DNA of 64,000 nt from Phytopythium helicoides (GCA_024867545.1 JANFNE010000064.1:1-64000); one strand, 5' to 3'. Counted from the stretch's first letter, positions 43,797 through 56,081 are shown. Notes: generated from the letters alone by a model not told the origin. A program made the numbers and translations.

Positions 43797-45360
43797 CTAG
43801 GCGTGCGGCGCGATTGGCGTCGACTCGACCACGTGAGGAGACACCTGCTTCTTGCGGCTGTCACCACGGGGGCGCCGGTCGCCAGTGCGGTTGGCTGACT
43901 GCGTTCCCGCGTTCTCATCGCTCGAGCGCTGCGGGCGAGGACGGCGCGGTTTGTTGGGGTTCGCGCCACCGCTGGTAGTGGCCTTCGCACCATTAGCGTT
44001 GTCCTTCTTCCAGCGGTTGCCTTGAGGGCGGCGGCGCTGATTACTGGCCTTCTCGTTGCTCTCACCCGCCGTCGGTGACGCCGAGCGGTTCGACCCTGAA
44101 GGAGAAGTGCGACCACCACTAGCGACATCAGGCGAACGACTTCGGTGGCGGAGGAATTGGCAGGGCGCTCGGCGGAGGCTCCACAATCTCTGGTACCGAC
44201 TCCACAGTCACACTCTCAGCCGCAACTTCAACGGCAGACCTCCTCGACATCAACAGGAACGTCTTCAACTGGTTCCTCCACCTCCCCGGCCTCAGCAGGC
44301 TGAGCAACATCTGTGGCGCCAATCTCTTCCGGCTCGAGCTGCGAGTCGGTGAAGAAGTTGATATGCGGCAGCTCAGCAGGCTGCCCAGCAGGAGCCTCCT
44401 CCTCCTCCACCACAGGGTTCATCCGCACTGCCAGCAGCCGATTTGTCTAGACCCTCCACGATTTCACGCAGCCCAGAGTAAGTCATATCGCACGCAAACA
44501 CCTCGGGACTGTTGGCGAGGTAGTTCTTGGCCTGGTCCAGCGACTCAGCCAGGTTCTCCCGGTAGGAAAGCTCAGCGGGAGGACGGGTGTTGCCTAGCAG
44601 AACCTTGGAGAAAAAGTCGAGCACCATAGGCACATCCTTGCCCAACGCCTGGTGCAGCGTGACGACGTGCAGTGTCTTGAGCAGCTCCTCGACGTGCGCA
44701 AACTCGTCGCGGGGCTCCTCCACAACCTTGGGCTCTTCCACCACCGGCTCCACCTCCGGTGCAATCGTCTCCTGCACGACTTCCACCAGTGCAACGACCT
44801 TCTCTTCCTCCACGGCCTTCTTCGCCTCCTCCTCCTGCATTGCATCACCACCCCACATCGTTAGATCCACATGCTGGAAGTTGCCACAATCGAACGTCCG
44901 AGGTCCCACCTGGAGGTAGACCTCGATGAACTGTTCGCGCAGCGTCTCAAACTCTGCGATGAGCTTCTCAAGCACGGGCCTGGAGCCCACGAGCTCCAGC
45001 TGCTGCGCGTTCAGCACCTGCGCCGCCGGCCACCCCTCCGTCAGTAAATCCCACCACAGCAATTCGCAGCATCCCGCCAAACACACAATCACGCACCTTT
45101 CCCTCCGCCGACCGCGCGAGCTCCAGCCCCTTGATCTTCTCGAGCTTCTTCTTGTACGAGCGGATGCGCTTGTGCAGGAAGCTCAGGTACGGGTGGTCCA
45201 CCGTCGCCGCGTTGTTGGCGTTGTCCTCGTCCTCCTGCTGCTGCTTGCTCTTGGCCGCCGCCTTGCCCCGCTTGCCCTTCTTGACCGCCGCCGCCTCCGC
45301 GCCCACGGCCTCAACCTTAACCTCCGCCACGCTCATTGGCTGCGCCTCAATGCTCGCCAT
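43797..45360 (-). CDS. Caprin-like RNA-granule protein, three frame breaks
   Basis: Exon 1 is 45360-45097 (KKGKRGKAAAKSKQQQ, then YLSFLHKRIRSYKKKLEKIKGLE). A 79-base intron leads to exon 2 from 45017. The conserved middle (LLKTLHVVTLHQALGKDVPMVLDFFSKVLLGN and MTYSGLREIVEGLDKS) resembles the homodimerisation region of Caprin-1, including the TYxxLKEIVE end. The rest is low complexity: acidic Glu/Val/Pro stretches, IPHINFFTDSQL-type short motif, and a basic Arg/Gly-rich tail (NQRRRPQGNRWKK, NRTGDRRPRGDSRKK) suited to RNA binding. Caprins bind mRNA and G3BP in stress granules. Frame breaks by single extra bases are inferred near 44430, 44240 and 44135. It lies 232 bases downstream of GBF1 on the same strand. 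Family call is by eye and moderately sure. Confidence 0.65.
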
Positions 45361-45592
45361 GCTCCTCGCTGCGCTGCTGTCGCCTCGGCCGCTTCGTCAA
45401 GTCGGCGGATCGCCTTCTCCCGCTCGTCGCGTATTTGATAGTGGCAATCGGCAGCGGAAAGGCGGCGGATGGGAGGGGCCTATAAGGTGTCGCACAACAC
45501 GATCTGGAGCGCTCCAGATGCCATTCATGACGTTGGTGAGTTTTTTTGTTTGTGTGTGTGTTTTTTTTTAGCGGCTTTTGCCTGTAAGTGGA

Positions 45593-48500
45593 TTAGACGG
45601 CCTCGGTGATCTCGTCGAGGATGACCTCGTCGACCTTGACGCCCACAGAGCCGTCAGCCACCACGACCGTCTCGAGCGTTGTCCGCCAGCTGCCAGAGGA
45701 TGGACGGCGCTCTGGTGGAGTTGCAGTCACCTCCACTGATTCCTGTCGATGTACTTCAACGCTGCTCGTTGCATGGGTCGCTGTTTCACGTTCGTCAGCT
45801 TCAACTTCGATTGTAGTATCGCTTTCGATTTGAACAGCGACAGCTTCTGCGTCTGCTGGGGGATCCATCGGGCCACTCCCTTCTTCAGCAGAAGGCTCCG
45901 TTGCTTCTTCGACTGCTGGCTCCTCCTCCGGCACCAACCCGAGCTGCTCCTTGACGTGCGGACATACAGCGTCAATCACGGCGCAGCTCTCCTCGAACAG
46001 AGTCTGTCCAGTCTCGTCATTGCTGACGCGCTCCAGCACATCTTCTGCCTTCAACACTAGCAGCAAGTTGTACAGCGACTGCAGTGTCGTCTCGTACACC
46101 ACTACAGCGTTCGGTGATGGCGGCACCGACCCCGAGATCACCAGCTTCTTCGCGAGCCTCTCCAGCACGTTTAGCCACAAAGCAGTGAACTCGGGAAGCT
46201 CCATGAGAACGCTCAAATTGTGCAGGAACGTCTTCGACAGCAATGTGACGCTGTACAGCGCCGCATCCTTCGAGTGGTTCCATACGCCCTCGTTCACCTG
46301 GTCATCAAACGGGAAAATTACGTGCTCGAAGCACTCTTTCCACATGTCCTTGACAACTGGAACTCCAGGAAGCAGCAGCGACTTGTACAGGCACTCCCAA
46401 GCTGTCTTGGAGATTGGTGCTCGATCATCGTTCAGGTAGCTCAGCATCACACGCATAACCTCAAGCCAAGTTTCCCGTCCATCTTGTACGAGCTATCGCT
46501 GCTCGCGAGTCCCTTGAAGTAACCTCAACGCGTCAACAGAGTATGGTGTGCGGTGGCGCACAAACCGCAAGCAAATAGCCATCCACAACGTCACGTTCTC
46601 GTCGTTCAGATGCCCACCATCGGCCAGCAGCGTGACGCTCTCCCAGCATGCAGCTCGACCATTCTTGTGCTGGACCACATTCTCCAGCACGCCCAACAGG
46701 ACCGACCAGTCGTGGAAATCGTGCATGTACACCAGATTAGCCTTGAGCAGCATATTGATTCCTGACGCAAGGCGATCGCTGAGAGCTTTGCACATGTCCT
46801 CATCGATCGTCAGCAGCAGCTCGAGAGTCGCCATCAGCTTTGGACGAATTTTCTCATCGTGGAAAAGACGGATGCTGACACGAAGAGTGTGCACGACAAC
46901 GCGTTCCACTAGCCCTTGCATGTGCAGCTCGTTTAGTGGAGTTGACAGGATCCGCTTGGCATACATATGGAATGGTTCCCACAGATTCAGCGCCAGGATT
47001 CGGTGCGAATTGACAAGGATAATGTCGACACTGAGCTCGAGCACCAGGATCGCGTTCTCTTGCATCATAGCGTCAACGCTAGAGTGATCCGATGGCTGCA
47101 AAATACACTTGAATGGGTCACGACACGCTAGCAGAGTCTCCAGCAGACTGATGAGCGACTTTTCCGGCAGCTTTCGTGCCATTCGGAGCCAGTTTTCCTT
47201 CTCCAGCAGTCCACCACCGAGCTTTGAGACCGCATCGCGAAGCATCTTACTAATCAAAGAAAACGTTTCGTCTTCCTTCTCCTCCTCGGCCCAGAGGTAC
47301 GAGGACAACGAGTCCCAGAGTGAGCCGCTGCTCGACGAGTGGTATGATGAACTGTTTGCACCACCACCACTTCCATGACCAGCTTGATTCATGCCCTTCA
47401 TTCGACTTCGAATTGCGGCTTGACGCTCCGCCAAGCTTCGAGAGCGCTCGCGGGTTTTTCCTGATAACCCAGCTGCATTGTTGCTGCTGCCACTGTTGGT
47501 CGGAGAAAGAGACACCGACGTAGGGGTAGAGGAGCTAACTGAGTACAGTGTCTGCGCGGCAGAGCTACCGCCAAGTACGGGAGGCAGCGGGACGCCTCGT
47601 GAGTCGACGAAATCATCGATCTCGACGAGAGAAATTGGCACAGCGTCGAGCTCATTGAACATGAGCAAGCACTCGATGACGTTAGTCCATGCCTTGCGAA
47701 AACTCTCATTGCGGTTCTGAACAAACTGGAATAGGAGCTTCAGCGACAGCAACGCGCGGCGCGTCTTGGATCCTTGGATCCGATCCTCTTCGATTCCACC
47801 GACACCAGCAGCGCCACTAAACATTTCTGATTCGTTCGTGCCATTACTAGCGACTGAATCACTGCTGCTTGGAGGTGATGATTGGCGGGCATTGTTGGCA
47901 GCCGACGAGGATGCGCCAGCCGTGCGTGCCTTCACGTTCGTGCCCGAGCTGGGTGGCAAGTAGACCTTCTCGCCGTTGAGAATACCGTGCGCAAATGCCA
48001 AGAAGTATGAGGACAGAGAGCCCATTACGCGGTCGAATAGCTCGCTCATGTCGTAGTACAGCGCAATCTTGGCGCAGTTGCTCAGTCCCTCAAGCGCGCG
48101 TTCCATGTTCGACACGTCCAGCGTTTTCTCAAACGCGAGCAGAAGGCTTTGAATTGTGCGATCGGCAATCAGCGTGAACATGTCTTTCTCATAAAGACCC
48201 GCGCGCAGCTTGAGAATACTTGCGTTCGATGTGAAGCTGGCGCCGACGACATTTTCAGATCGCTTGAGAACACCTTCCCACTGTGTCGAATACCGATCGA
48301 CCGTTGAAAATGTCGAGTCCATAAAGTCGGACACGTCGTGCTGCATCTGAATCTCGTGCTCCAGAATGTTGTAGTACAGATCCATCAAGTAATCTTCGGG
48401 GAGATCTTTTCCGTCGTTGATCCCTCGGTTGTTGCGAATAAATTCTTCGACCGTCATCTTTTTTGCAATATGATCCGAGTGCAGGTCGGTGTTGAGCATA

Positions 48501-50698
48501 ATGATGCTGAACGCCAAGACATATGCTGCATCCGCATCCGCGAGAGGTCCAGCCGAGCCAACCTGGGCGTGGTACTGCTTTGAGAACGCCTCCATCATGC
48601 GATCAATCTTTTGTGCTTCTCCCGGAAGACGGAATTTCGCGAGGAAGATACGAAGTGCCTCATCGAGAGAAGATGCCTCACGAAAGTCAATCATCGCAAC
48701 GTACGCATCGCGCACGGCTGTGTTGAATGGGTACTTTTCAGGCGGTCCGTCGCCGATGTAGTCACCTATTAGCGTCTTGTTCAGCCCAGGTGTGTGCAGC
48801 AAAAACGACGCCACAGACTCGGGAGTCAGCGTTTCCGGCAGCAAACCAATCTCTTGGGAGAAGGCGATCCATCCCTTCTGATCATTGTTGAACTTCTCCG
48901 CTGCCAGAGCGTAGCGCTTCTTTTCACGCTTGCGTTGCTGCAGCACTTCAGCAGTGCGCTCACGTGCAGTATGGAGCCACGCCAACTGGTCCGGATCGTT
49001 TGGCTCGCCATGGTCAGACTCGCTGTCACTCTCACTTCCGGACATGATCATTTGCATCAGATCGCGCACAGACGACATTGGAGATACATCCTCAAGCGGG
49101 AACTCCATTGAACTAGTGCTGTCGAAGCTGGCTGTTAGCGCCTTCATTCCGCGAGTGTTGGCGGTCATCTCTCCAGATGTGTATCGAGCCAAATCGGAAC
49201 CCTTCAAAGAAAGAACTCCCGACGCAGGATTCTTAGGTGCGGTTGATCCTGGAGCGTTGAGAGGGCAGCGCCGCGCGATCGACTCGATCACAGCCAACAG
49301 TCCTTCAAAGCAGAGCAGCGTCAATGCGTTCAACCCGACATCAGTGGTAGCCATCACATCGCAATTCCTCGCCAGCGACTTGCACAGTACCTCGAAGAGG
49401 TTTGTGCAATGAACATCGCAGTCGTAGTTGATGTAGAGGTCGAGCATGAGCGCCGGTTCGCGGCAAAATTCGAGCAAAGATTCCAGTGCGAGCTCTTTCT
49501 GCTCATCTGAACAAGACGGCGAGTCGATAATGCGCATATGAACGCTCGTGAAAAACACTTCAAGCTGCACTTTGAGATGGTCCTTGATTGAGTTGAATAA
49601 ATTGAATACGACGCGAAGAGTCAGTGAAAGCACACCGAGGTCTTCGGTCTCTGAGTTTTGCAGCAAAAACTTGGACAGGTCTCCTTGCAGCACCGAAACC
49701 AGGCAGGGGTGGTTGCCCAGACCCGTTCCTGCCGTTTCGAGAACAATGTTGATCAGCCGGAGGCCGAGGACGCACGTTGCTTCGTCGTTTTCCATGGGCG
49801 AAACTAATCCGGCAAGAAAGTGCAGAATGCGCTCGAGTACTGGAATGCCGTACGGAGCGCTCACACTCTTTGTCGGTGCCACTGCTGGTGGAGGCGTTGG
49901 CGTCGGTGTCAATGGTGGCACCGGTTTCGCAGGAGCCGACAAGTCTGGCGCGTTGCCCTGCTCGCCATCGGCGTTCTTGTCGTCGCTGGTCGTCTCTTTT
50001 GCCTCACTCGCACTGCTTTCGGTCGCATCTTGGCGCTGAGGCGCAATGACTGCCTTTGAAGGCGACGACGTCGGTGCTGCCACTTTGTTTCCTGTTGGCT
50101 CAAAGTCCTCGATGCGGTCAAAGACTGTCAAAATTAGGTGCGACAGCGTGTTCTCGGCAGCGCGGCGCAGATGCAGCGACGAGCGCGGCTGGCAGCTGAT
50201 GCTGTAGCAGAGCTGCACCATCTTCCAGACGTTATCGTTGGAAATGAGGTGGCCGGCGTCGCTGCGCAGGCAGTACTCGACGAGCTCGAGCAGCTTCATG
50301 AGCACGGCCTCGTCGTCGGCGCGGTGGGTCTCCTCGAAGCGGCAGCGCGCAACGCAAACCGCGATGCGGTTGATGGCGACGTCTGCGCGGAGCGACTCGC
50401 TGGTGATGAGTCCGTAGAGCAGGAACTTGTTGAGGCTTGCGATGGCGGCGCCCGTGATGAATCCGCTAGTGCGCTCCGACTCGATGACCATGACGAAGGG
50501 CAGCAGGTACGTGACCGTGTCGACGTCCGAGAGATCCGTGACAGACTGCAGCTCGTAGTGCAGCTGCTTGAAGGCGCGCAGCATGGGTGACTGCGTCGCG
50601 GCCGGGATCTCCTCCTTGAAGCGGTCCACGCTCGCCCACAGCGCGTTCACGCGCATCATGGACAGCACATTGTGGATCTCGCCCTTGACGCAGTTCAT
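45593..50698 (-). CDS. GBF1: Sec7-domain Arf guanine-nucleotide exchange factor, GBF1/GNOM type
   Basis: An intronless frame of about 1,700 codons from ATG 50698. The N-terminal DCB region starts MNCVKGEIHNVLSMMR. HUS-type motifs follow, and the Sec7 domain lies around residues 620-830: PGLNKTLIGDYIGDG, REASSLDEALRIFLAKFRLPGEAQKIDR (with the glutamic finger) and AYVLAFSIIMLNTDLHS. HDS regions and Ser/Asn-rich linkers make up the rest. GBF1-type proteins load GTP on Arf1 at the early Golgi and ER exit sites. At 46495-46493 an in-frame TAG splits the frame, but reading one base differently from about 46512 to 46472 removes the stop (GLASSDSSYKMDGK) and returns to the same frame (TWLEVMRVMLSYL). 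So two compensating indels are likelier than a real stop. An open frame reaches 60 codons upstream of 50698. Confidence 0.92.
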
Positions 50699-51349
50699 GG
50701 CCGTTCGCACCCGCCGGCAGCTCTTTCGACTGCTCGCGGCCTCGCACGTCTCGCTCTGCCGTCCAGTCCGCCGTCCGCCGCCCCGTGCGAGCTGCACGTC
50801 GTCGACAGAGAGGCAGAGGGAGGGACCAACCCGCTCCGGCGCAAGGATTGCTTGTGATGAGGTGGCGCTCTCGGACACGATACCGTTGTTGTACCGGTAC
50901 TATACCGTCAAATGCACTTCAACTTGACACTGTGAATGCCAATTGGGTCAGTTGGCGGGCTTGCTTTGGTGCGTGGCGAGTGGTTCGCCTTCGAGTTGCT
51001 CTTGCCGAGTCGGAAGATGCTCATGGCGCAGTCGTACTCACGGTCGTATTGCTGCGCGTACGTCAATCTGCTTTGATGAAGTGCCATGACTTATACAATA
51101 GTTGTGCAGGTTGACATGACAAAATACAGCAGCCTGCATCATTGTAACGATGCACTGTAGTTCATGAGTTCCAAGAGCCCAGGAACATCGATGCTTTGTT
51201 GTGGGCACTGCTCCCACTGCTGGGTGCTACAGGAAGCTCACAAGAATGGTAACACAGTGCAGCCAATTAAACGCTTTCCACGGTAATGAGCACGCGTAGT
51301 GTACACCAGTGTGTCTAAGAATTGCTTTCAATTTGATCATGCCAATACT
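50699..51349. other. Intergenic stretch between GBF1 and LYC1-like genes
   Basis: GBF1 starts and LYC1-like ends here, both on the reverse strand. I see no supportable gene, RNA or repeat. The promoter of GBF1 should lie in the first few hundred bases above 50698. Confidence 0.4.
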
Positions 51350-52480
51350 CTACACCCAGCCGTACCTCTCGTTCGCGATCCAGATAGCTGGGGGAGCTTC
51401 TACGCGGTCAGATTGTCCAAAGATCATGGCGCTAGAGAGCGAGTCTTCTCGATCGGTGAAAGTGACTTGAAGGTCATCGAGAATGCTATTGCTGAGCAAA
51501 ACCTCTGGCGGGTTCCAGATTGCCACTCTACTCAGTCTAAATTTGCGCGCTTCCTGCAACGCTGCAACGAGAAGCAAACGCGCAACCTCTTCGTCCTCGC
51601 CAAAATCGTATCGAATGATGTCGAGAGTGGATTCCTTGAGGTCATGGCACCAGACCACAAAGGTGTTCACACCTGGAGTCTTGACACCACATTGTTTGGG
51701 AAGCTCGTCGAATCCCTGGACTTCGGCGTAGTACACACCCACGCAGAACTGCCACTCGATCGAGTCGCGCGTGGGCAGAACCACAAAAGCTTCCTGTCCA
51801 GAAAATTCTTCCCCGGTCAGCCGCTCGACCAGCCGCTCATTGTCAGCCACTAAGAGCTTGCTCAATCTCTCGTCAAGGAAGAGCTTGTCCCCGTAGGGCT
51901 CAGGTACACAACTCGCAGTCGCAGCTTTGGCATTCTTGGGGTCGTCAAGGCCCAGTGCTGCCACGGTCGACGGATAGACCCGCCACCCGAGGCGATCGTA
52001 GTACGTCGGCCCAATGTCCGAGTACAGAATGGACAAAAGAGTCTTCTCCAGCGTGGCCATGCGGCTTCTGACTTCCGTGAGAAAGTATGCCGCGAGCCCT
52101 TGCTTGCGGAAGCCCGGCAGCGTGAACACGGCCCCAATATGGTGCGAAAAGCCCCTCACAACCTCCCCCGAGCGCCGACGCAGCGCGCAATCGAACCGGT
52201 AGCACTCGCAGTGGCAAACGAGCAGGTCCGTCCCCGGCTCGAGCCCTGCATCGCTGTCATCGCTGCCCAATGCCTCGCCTCGCTGCACCAACGCCCAAAA
52301 CACCGACCGGCGCTGCGCCTGCGCCGTCCGGCGCTTCCGCAGCTCCAGGCGCTCGTACTGCGCCAGCGCCAGCTCCGGCGCGCCCCACTTCTCGTAGTCG
52401 TCGCGACTGCACTGCTCCTTGAGCTCCTCGCGTGCCAGGCGCACCACGCGGAAGCGCTGCTGGATGTCCATGAGCACCAT
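51350..52480 (-). CDS. LYC1-like N-acetyltransferase
   Basis: A single-exon frame of 376 residues. The N-terminal third is a GNAT fold: GAVFTLPGFRKQGLAAYFLTEV contains the acetyl-CoA loop (RKQGLA), and ILYSDIGPTYYDRLGWRVYPS is the signature shared with yeast Lyc1 (lysine N6-acetyltransferase). The C-terminal part (FCVGVYYAEVQGF, NTFVVWCHDLKESTLDIIRYDF, IWNPPEVLL) follows the second, GNAT-like half of that family. Lyc1 acetylates free lysine in fungi; whether the same substrate is used here is inference. It is divergent from the TBC gene with 312 bases between start codons. Confidence 0.8.
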   Translation of the reverse strand: MVLMDIQQRFRVVRLAREELKEQCSRDDYEKWGAPELALAQYERLELRKRRTAQAQRRSVFWALVQRGEALGSDDSDAGLEPGTDLLVCHCECYRFDCALRRRSGEVVRGFSHHIGAVFTLPGFRKQGLAAYFLTEVRSRMATLEKTLLSILYSDIGPTYYDRLGWRVYPSTVAALGLDDPKNAKAATASCVPEPYGDKLFLDERLSKLLVADNERLVERLTGEEFSGQEAFVVLPTRDSIEWQFCVGVYYAEVQGFDELPKQCGVKTPGVNTFVVWCHDLKESTLDIIRYDFGEDEEVARLLLVAALQEARKFRLSRVAIWNPPEVLLSNSILDDLQVTFTDREDSLSSAMIFGQSDRVEAPPAIWIANERYGWV

Positions 52481-52792
52481 CCTCGCACGTCAACCATTGA
52501 TGGGATCGTGATCCGACGTAAACCCCATCTTCTGGCATTGATTTGCTATTTTTCATGCACGGATGTCATCCGATTCCAGTAATTCTTAACCTATGATATA
52601 GCATACTCCTGCTTCGTCGACTGGATGGCGGTAATGCCTTGCTCTTTGTATGGATCCATACTGAACCGCAGGCATAAATAGCCAGCCTGGTTCACTTGTA
52701 AAGGTGTGGGCGGGTGCCAAGGTGGCGGAGGCGCTCGCTGCGTCCTGCTTCCTCCAGCCTCGGCGCCGCATTGCAGCAGCGTCGACGAGGCG

Positions 52793-55063
52793 ATGGACGC
52801 GTCCGCCTCCCCAGTGACGTCGTCTGCGGCGTCGCTGTCGTCGGCCAACGAGGTGCGCGGGGACCGTTGCCGCATGGCGGAGAAAGGCGCGAGCGCTGGT
52901 TGACGCTGGGGAAACGCGCAGCAGGATGAGCACGTGAAGGCGCGGCGCGCGGGCGACAAGGCGGAGGAGAGCAGGGCGGTGTCGGCGTCTGAGCACAGCA
53001 GCAGCGAAGATGTGGGCGGGAGCGAGAGCCCAGGAGGAAGCGGCGGGTGGACGGCGCTCGGCATGATGAAGGACCGAGCGACCATGGCCAAGAACCAGCT
53101 CGCGCCGCAGCTGCTCAACATGAAGGAGCGCACCTCCAAGCGGTGAGCGCTGCTCGGTGGAGGACGTGGAGGTGGAGTAGAGGTGCTGAATGAGGCGTGG
53201 TTGGTAGACTCGGCAAGTACCAGCCGTCGATCAACAAGGTGCGGTCGTCGGCGTCGGCAGGTACGAAGTCTGCAGTTGCTGGCGACACGACTTGCTTGAC
53301 ACTCACGGCATTGAATATGGTCGCGTGACAGCGGCGATCATGGGGCGAGAGCGCGTTGCGCCAGCGCTGAGCCTCGTCAAAGAGGGGTCGACGCAAGGTG
53401 GGTGGTGCAGCAAGCAGTAAACTCGGCTCAAACTAACGCGCATATTTCACAGGATGGTCCATGCTCAAGACAAAGCTGGCGTCGGCCGCACCTGTGGCGG
53501 GAAAGATCCAGACGATGGGCATGCAGGTGGTTACGGAAATGATGGCCGAGACGCCGATCGAAGTCATGTTCGTCGACAACCCAGCGGAGGCAAACTGCCG
53601 GTTCCTGCTCGAGTACAAGGCGCCCCTTCCGAGCGCTTCAACTGGCAAGGGTGGGATGAGCCTGCTTCGTCTGTGTAAGTGGGATCGGTTATGGATTGGA
53701 CTGGCACGGTGGACCTAATCTTGCTCGAATGGACCAGCCCGAGCAATCAGCACGGCCAGCACCTCGAGCTTGAGCAGTCTGTCGCGTGCAGAAAGCACAG
53801 CGAGCAACTCGGAACCTTCTGCAGCGCAATTGTGTTTTGGCAAGAGCTATATCTTGGGAACCATCTTGGTCTTCTGCGGTGATATCCAGACCCTCGGACG
53901 AGTGGCATCAGTTAGCCGAGCATGCCACAAGTTCATTTCTACCGAGAGTCGCTTGTGGAAATTCTGTGTGCGATATGGCGAGATCTCGGAGGGCACACGT
54001 CTTGGGTTCTGGGAGAAGATTGCAGGGTGCGTTGCTGAGCTTCGCCTGCATGTAATTGACATGTTTCTTGAAAGCTCACATGTGGGTCTCATTTTGCAGG
54101 GTTCGTAAAATTCGTGAGTCGTCCGAGTTTGACTTCGACGTGTACCTTCAAATGGCATTGTCCAAGGGCGACTCAACTGAGTTGATTCTTACCGACGTTC
54201 GGCGGACGTACGGCCGCGTTGCGCCTCATAAGCGCTCAGCAAACGATCGCGATGAGGTCGTTGAGGACACCGAGGAGGCGTTGATCTCCCAGCTGAGCGA
54301 TATCTTGCACGCTCTTGCTGGCCGCTTTCCTGACGTGGGTTACTGCCAGGGAATGGATTACATTGCTGCTCACGTACTCGACCATGTGAAAAAGTATACA
54401 GAGGCAAAGCAAGCAGCTCGCCAAGCGATGCATTCGCGAGTGTTTACTCGGGTGGTTGTCGAAACTGACGACAATGATGACGACGAGGAAGACGAAGATG
54501 TATCCAGCCCGGCGCGGACGGCGGCTTCGGCAGCGACTCGAGTTGAGGTGGAAACCGCATTTTGGATGCTAGTCGGGTTGTTTGAGAATTACGGACTCCG
54601 ACAGATGTTCTCTCCTGGATTGGATCGACTACATCTCAATTGCTTCCAATTCCAGCGGCTGTTTGAAATCGGAATGCCGGCACTTGCCGAGCACTTCGAT
54701 AAGGAGAAGGTCATGGTCGAGATGTTCATCGTTGGGTGGTTCCAGACTCTGTTCCTGTATTTAAATGTGCTGCCGAGAGAGACGCTGGACCGCATCTGGG
54801 ACATCTTCCTGTTTGAAAACAATTGGAAGATCATGCTTCGCGTCGCACTGGCATTGCTGCAGCTGTCGGAGGAGCATATTCTTGGGAAGCGAATCGATGA
54901 AGTCATGCAGTTCCTCAACACCTTTCCCGACAAGTGGGACGAGATTCTTGCGCCAGAGCTTCTGATTGAGCACGCTCTCGCCATCAAGGTTACCAACAGC
55001 GTGTTAAACAAGCTCCAGAAGCAGTATGCTAGACAAAAGCGGTCGTCGCCAGTACGGCGATGA
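52793..55063 (+). CDS. TBC-domain Rab GTPase-activating protein, six exons (intact copy)
   Basis: Predicted exons are 52793-52852, 52922-53142, 53208-53260, 53453-53674, 53738-54026 and 54100-55063 (introns of 69, 65, 192, 63 and 73 bases), giving 602 residues. The N-terminus is Ser/acidic-rich. Exon 5 carries an F-box-like helix pair (QTLGRVASVSRACHKFI). The TBC domain in exon 6 has both catalytic fingers, Arg in ILTDVRRTYGRV and Gln in GYCQGMDYIAAHVL, followed by the typical LFENYGLRQMFSPGL, GWFQTLFLY and RIWDIFLFENNWKI. An acidic insert (DDNDDDEEDEDVSS) interrupts the domain. It would switch off a Rab GTPase in membrane traffic. Exons 3 (part) to 6 are repeated almost unchanged at 61046-62885. 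Confidence 0.9.
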
Positions 55064-56081
55064 ACGTGTAAGAGTGTTTTACAATGTATAGACCATCAAC
55101 GGCAACTACCATGGAACAGCGATGATCTTGATGCATAATCTATTCTTGCTGCCAATTAGAGGTTCTTGCGAAACGGTCTTGACAGAGACTGGCAACTGTT
55201 GAACACGAGTTGGAGACAACCAATGCCCGGGGTCATCGAGAAGATTGGCGAGTTCTTCGCGCAGCGTGAGCGCGAGCAGCAGCAAGCAGTAGCGTTCGTT
55301 ACATCACAAGCATTTGTTCCTCCCACTGCTTTGACCTCCACAGGTTGCAGTGGTGGTCACGATCTCCAAAGGAACAGTGAAGACGCACATCACTCACCGG
55401 TTGTATTTCGTCGTCGACTTTCGTCGCCTACTCCGGCAAATGACTGCTTGCGAAGCCTGAACACTCCTCGATCAGAGTCATTGGCTACAAATCGGACACC
55501 AGCGGTTCCACCACTGCCCAGAGCGTTGCGTCCATTTCTATCTCCTACGCATTCTAAGGAAGAAGGTAGCGACGATGGAGTTGTCGGCTCCGTGTCACGG
55601 AGACCAGCAGCTCCCTTGAAATCAACTCGCAGTGATTCCAGTCGTCTCGGAATGGAAAAACCCAACCACGAAATCGTAAAAGATGAGCAGAAGACACCAG
55701 TAAAACAAAGGAAAAAGAGAGTAAAAAAACGAAAATCTTCGGCGTCAGCGAAAACTGAAGAGGACAAGCAAGCCAGCGAAAGGCTAGCACAGCTACTGAA
55801 GAGCGAGCGAATTGCGAATGGGTTGGCCCGCGCTCAGGAACGTGCGAGACGCATTTTGGATGAGCAGCAGCAGTAAAATCGCTGTCCAGCGCATGCTCAG
55901 TTACTTCCTCGACTTTGAGCTCATGCGAGTCATTTCTCTCTGTGGATTCCCAAACTTCCCAATCCTCGTCGCTGCTCCACAGTACGTCTTCAACTCCACG
56001 AACATTGGATAGATTGAACCAAACTTTGGACCAGGCAACTTCTGAAGGTGATGATCGATCAATGGAAGTTTTGAGTACAAA
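53224..56081 (+). repeat. Direct segmental duplication, copy 1
   Basis: From the middle of TBC exon 3 rightward, this segment equals the one starting at 61046 with a constant offset of 7,822 bases up to about 55873 and 7,919 bases afterwards, so copy 1 lacks a net 97 bases. Only about ten substitutions were noticed in 2.8 kb. The last matched base is where copy 2 meets the window end. Confidence 0.95.

Noticed and set aside
16262..46512. Programmed +1 frameshifting as a cause of the frame breaks
   Set aside because: The sites share no slippery motif, the paralogue pair C/C' differ at them, and several are in homopolymers; indel error or decay is simpler.
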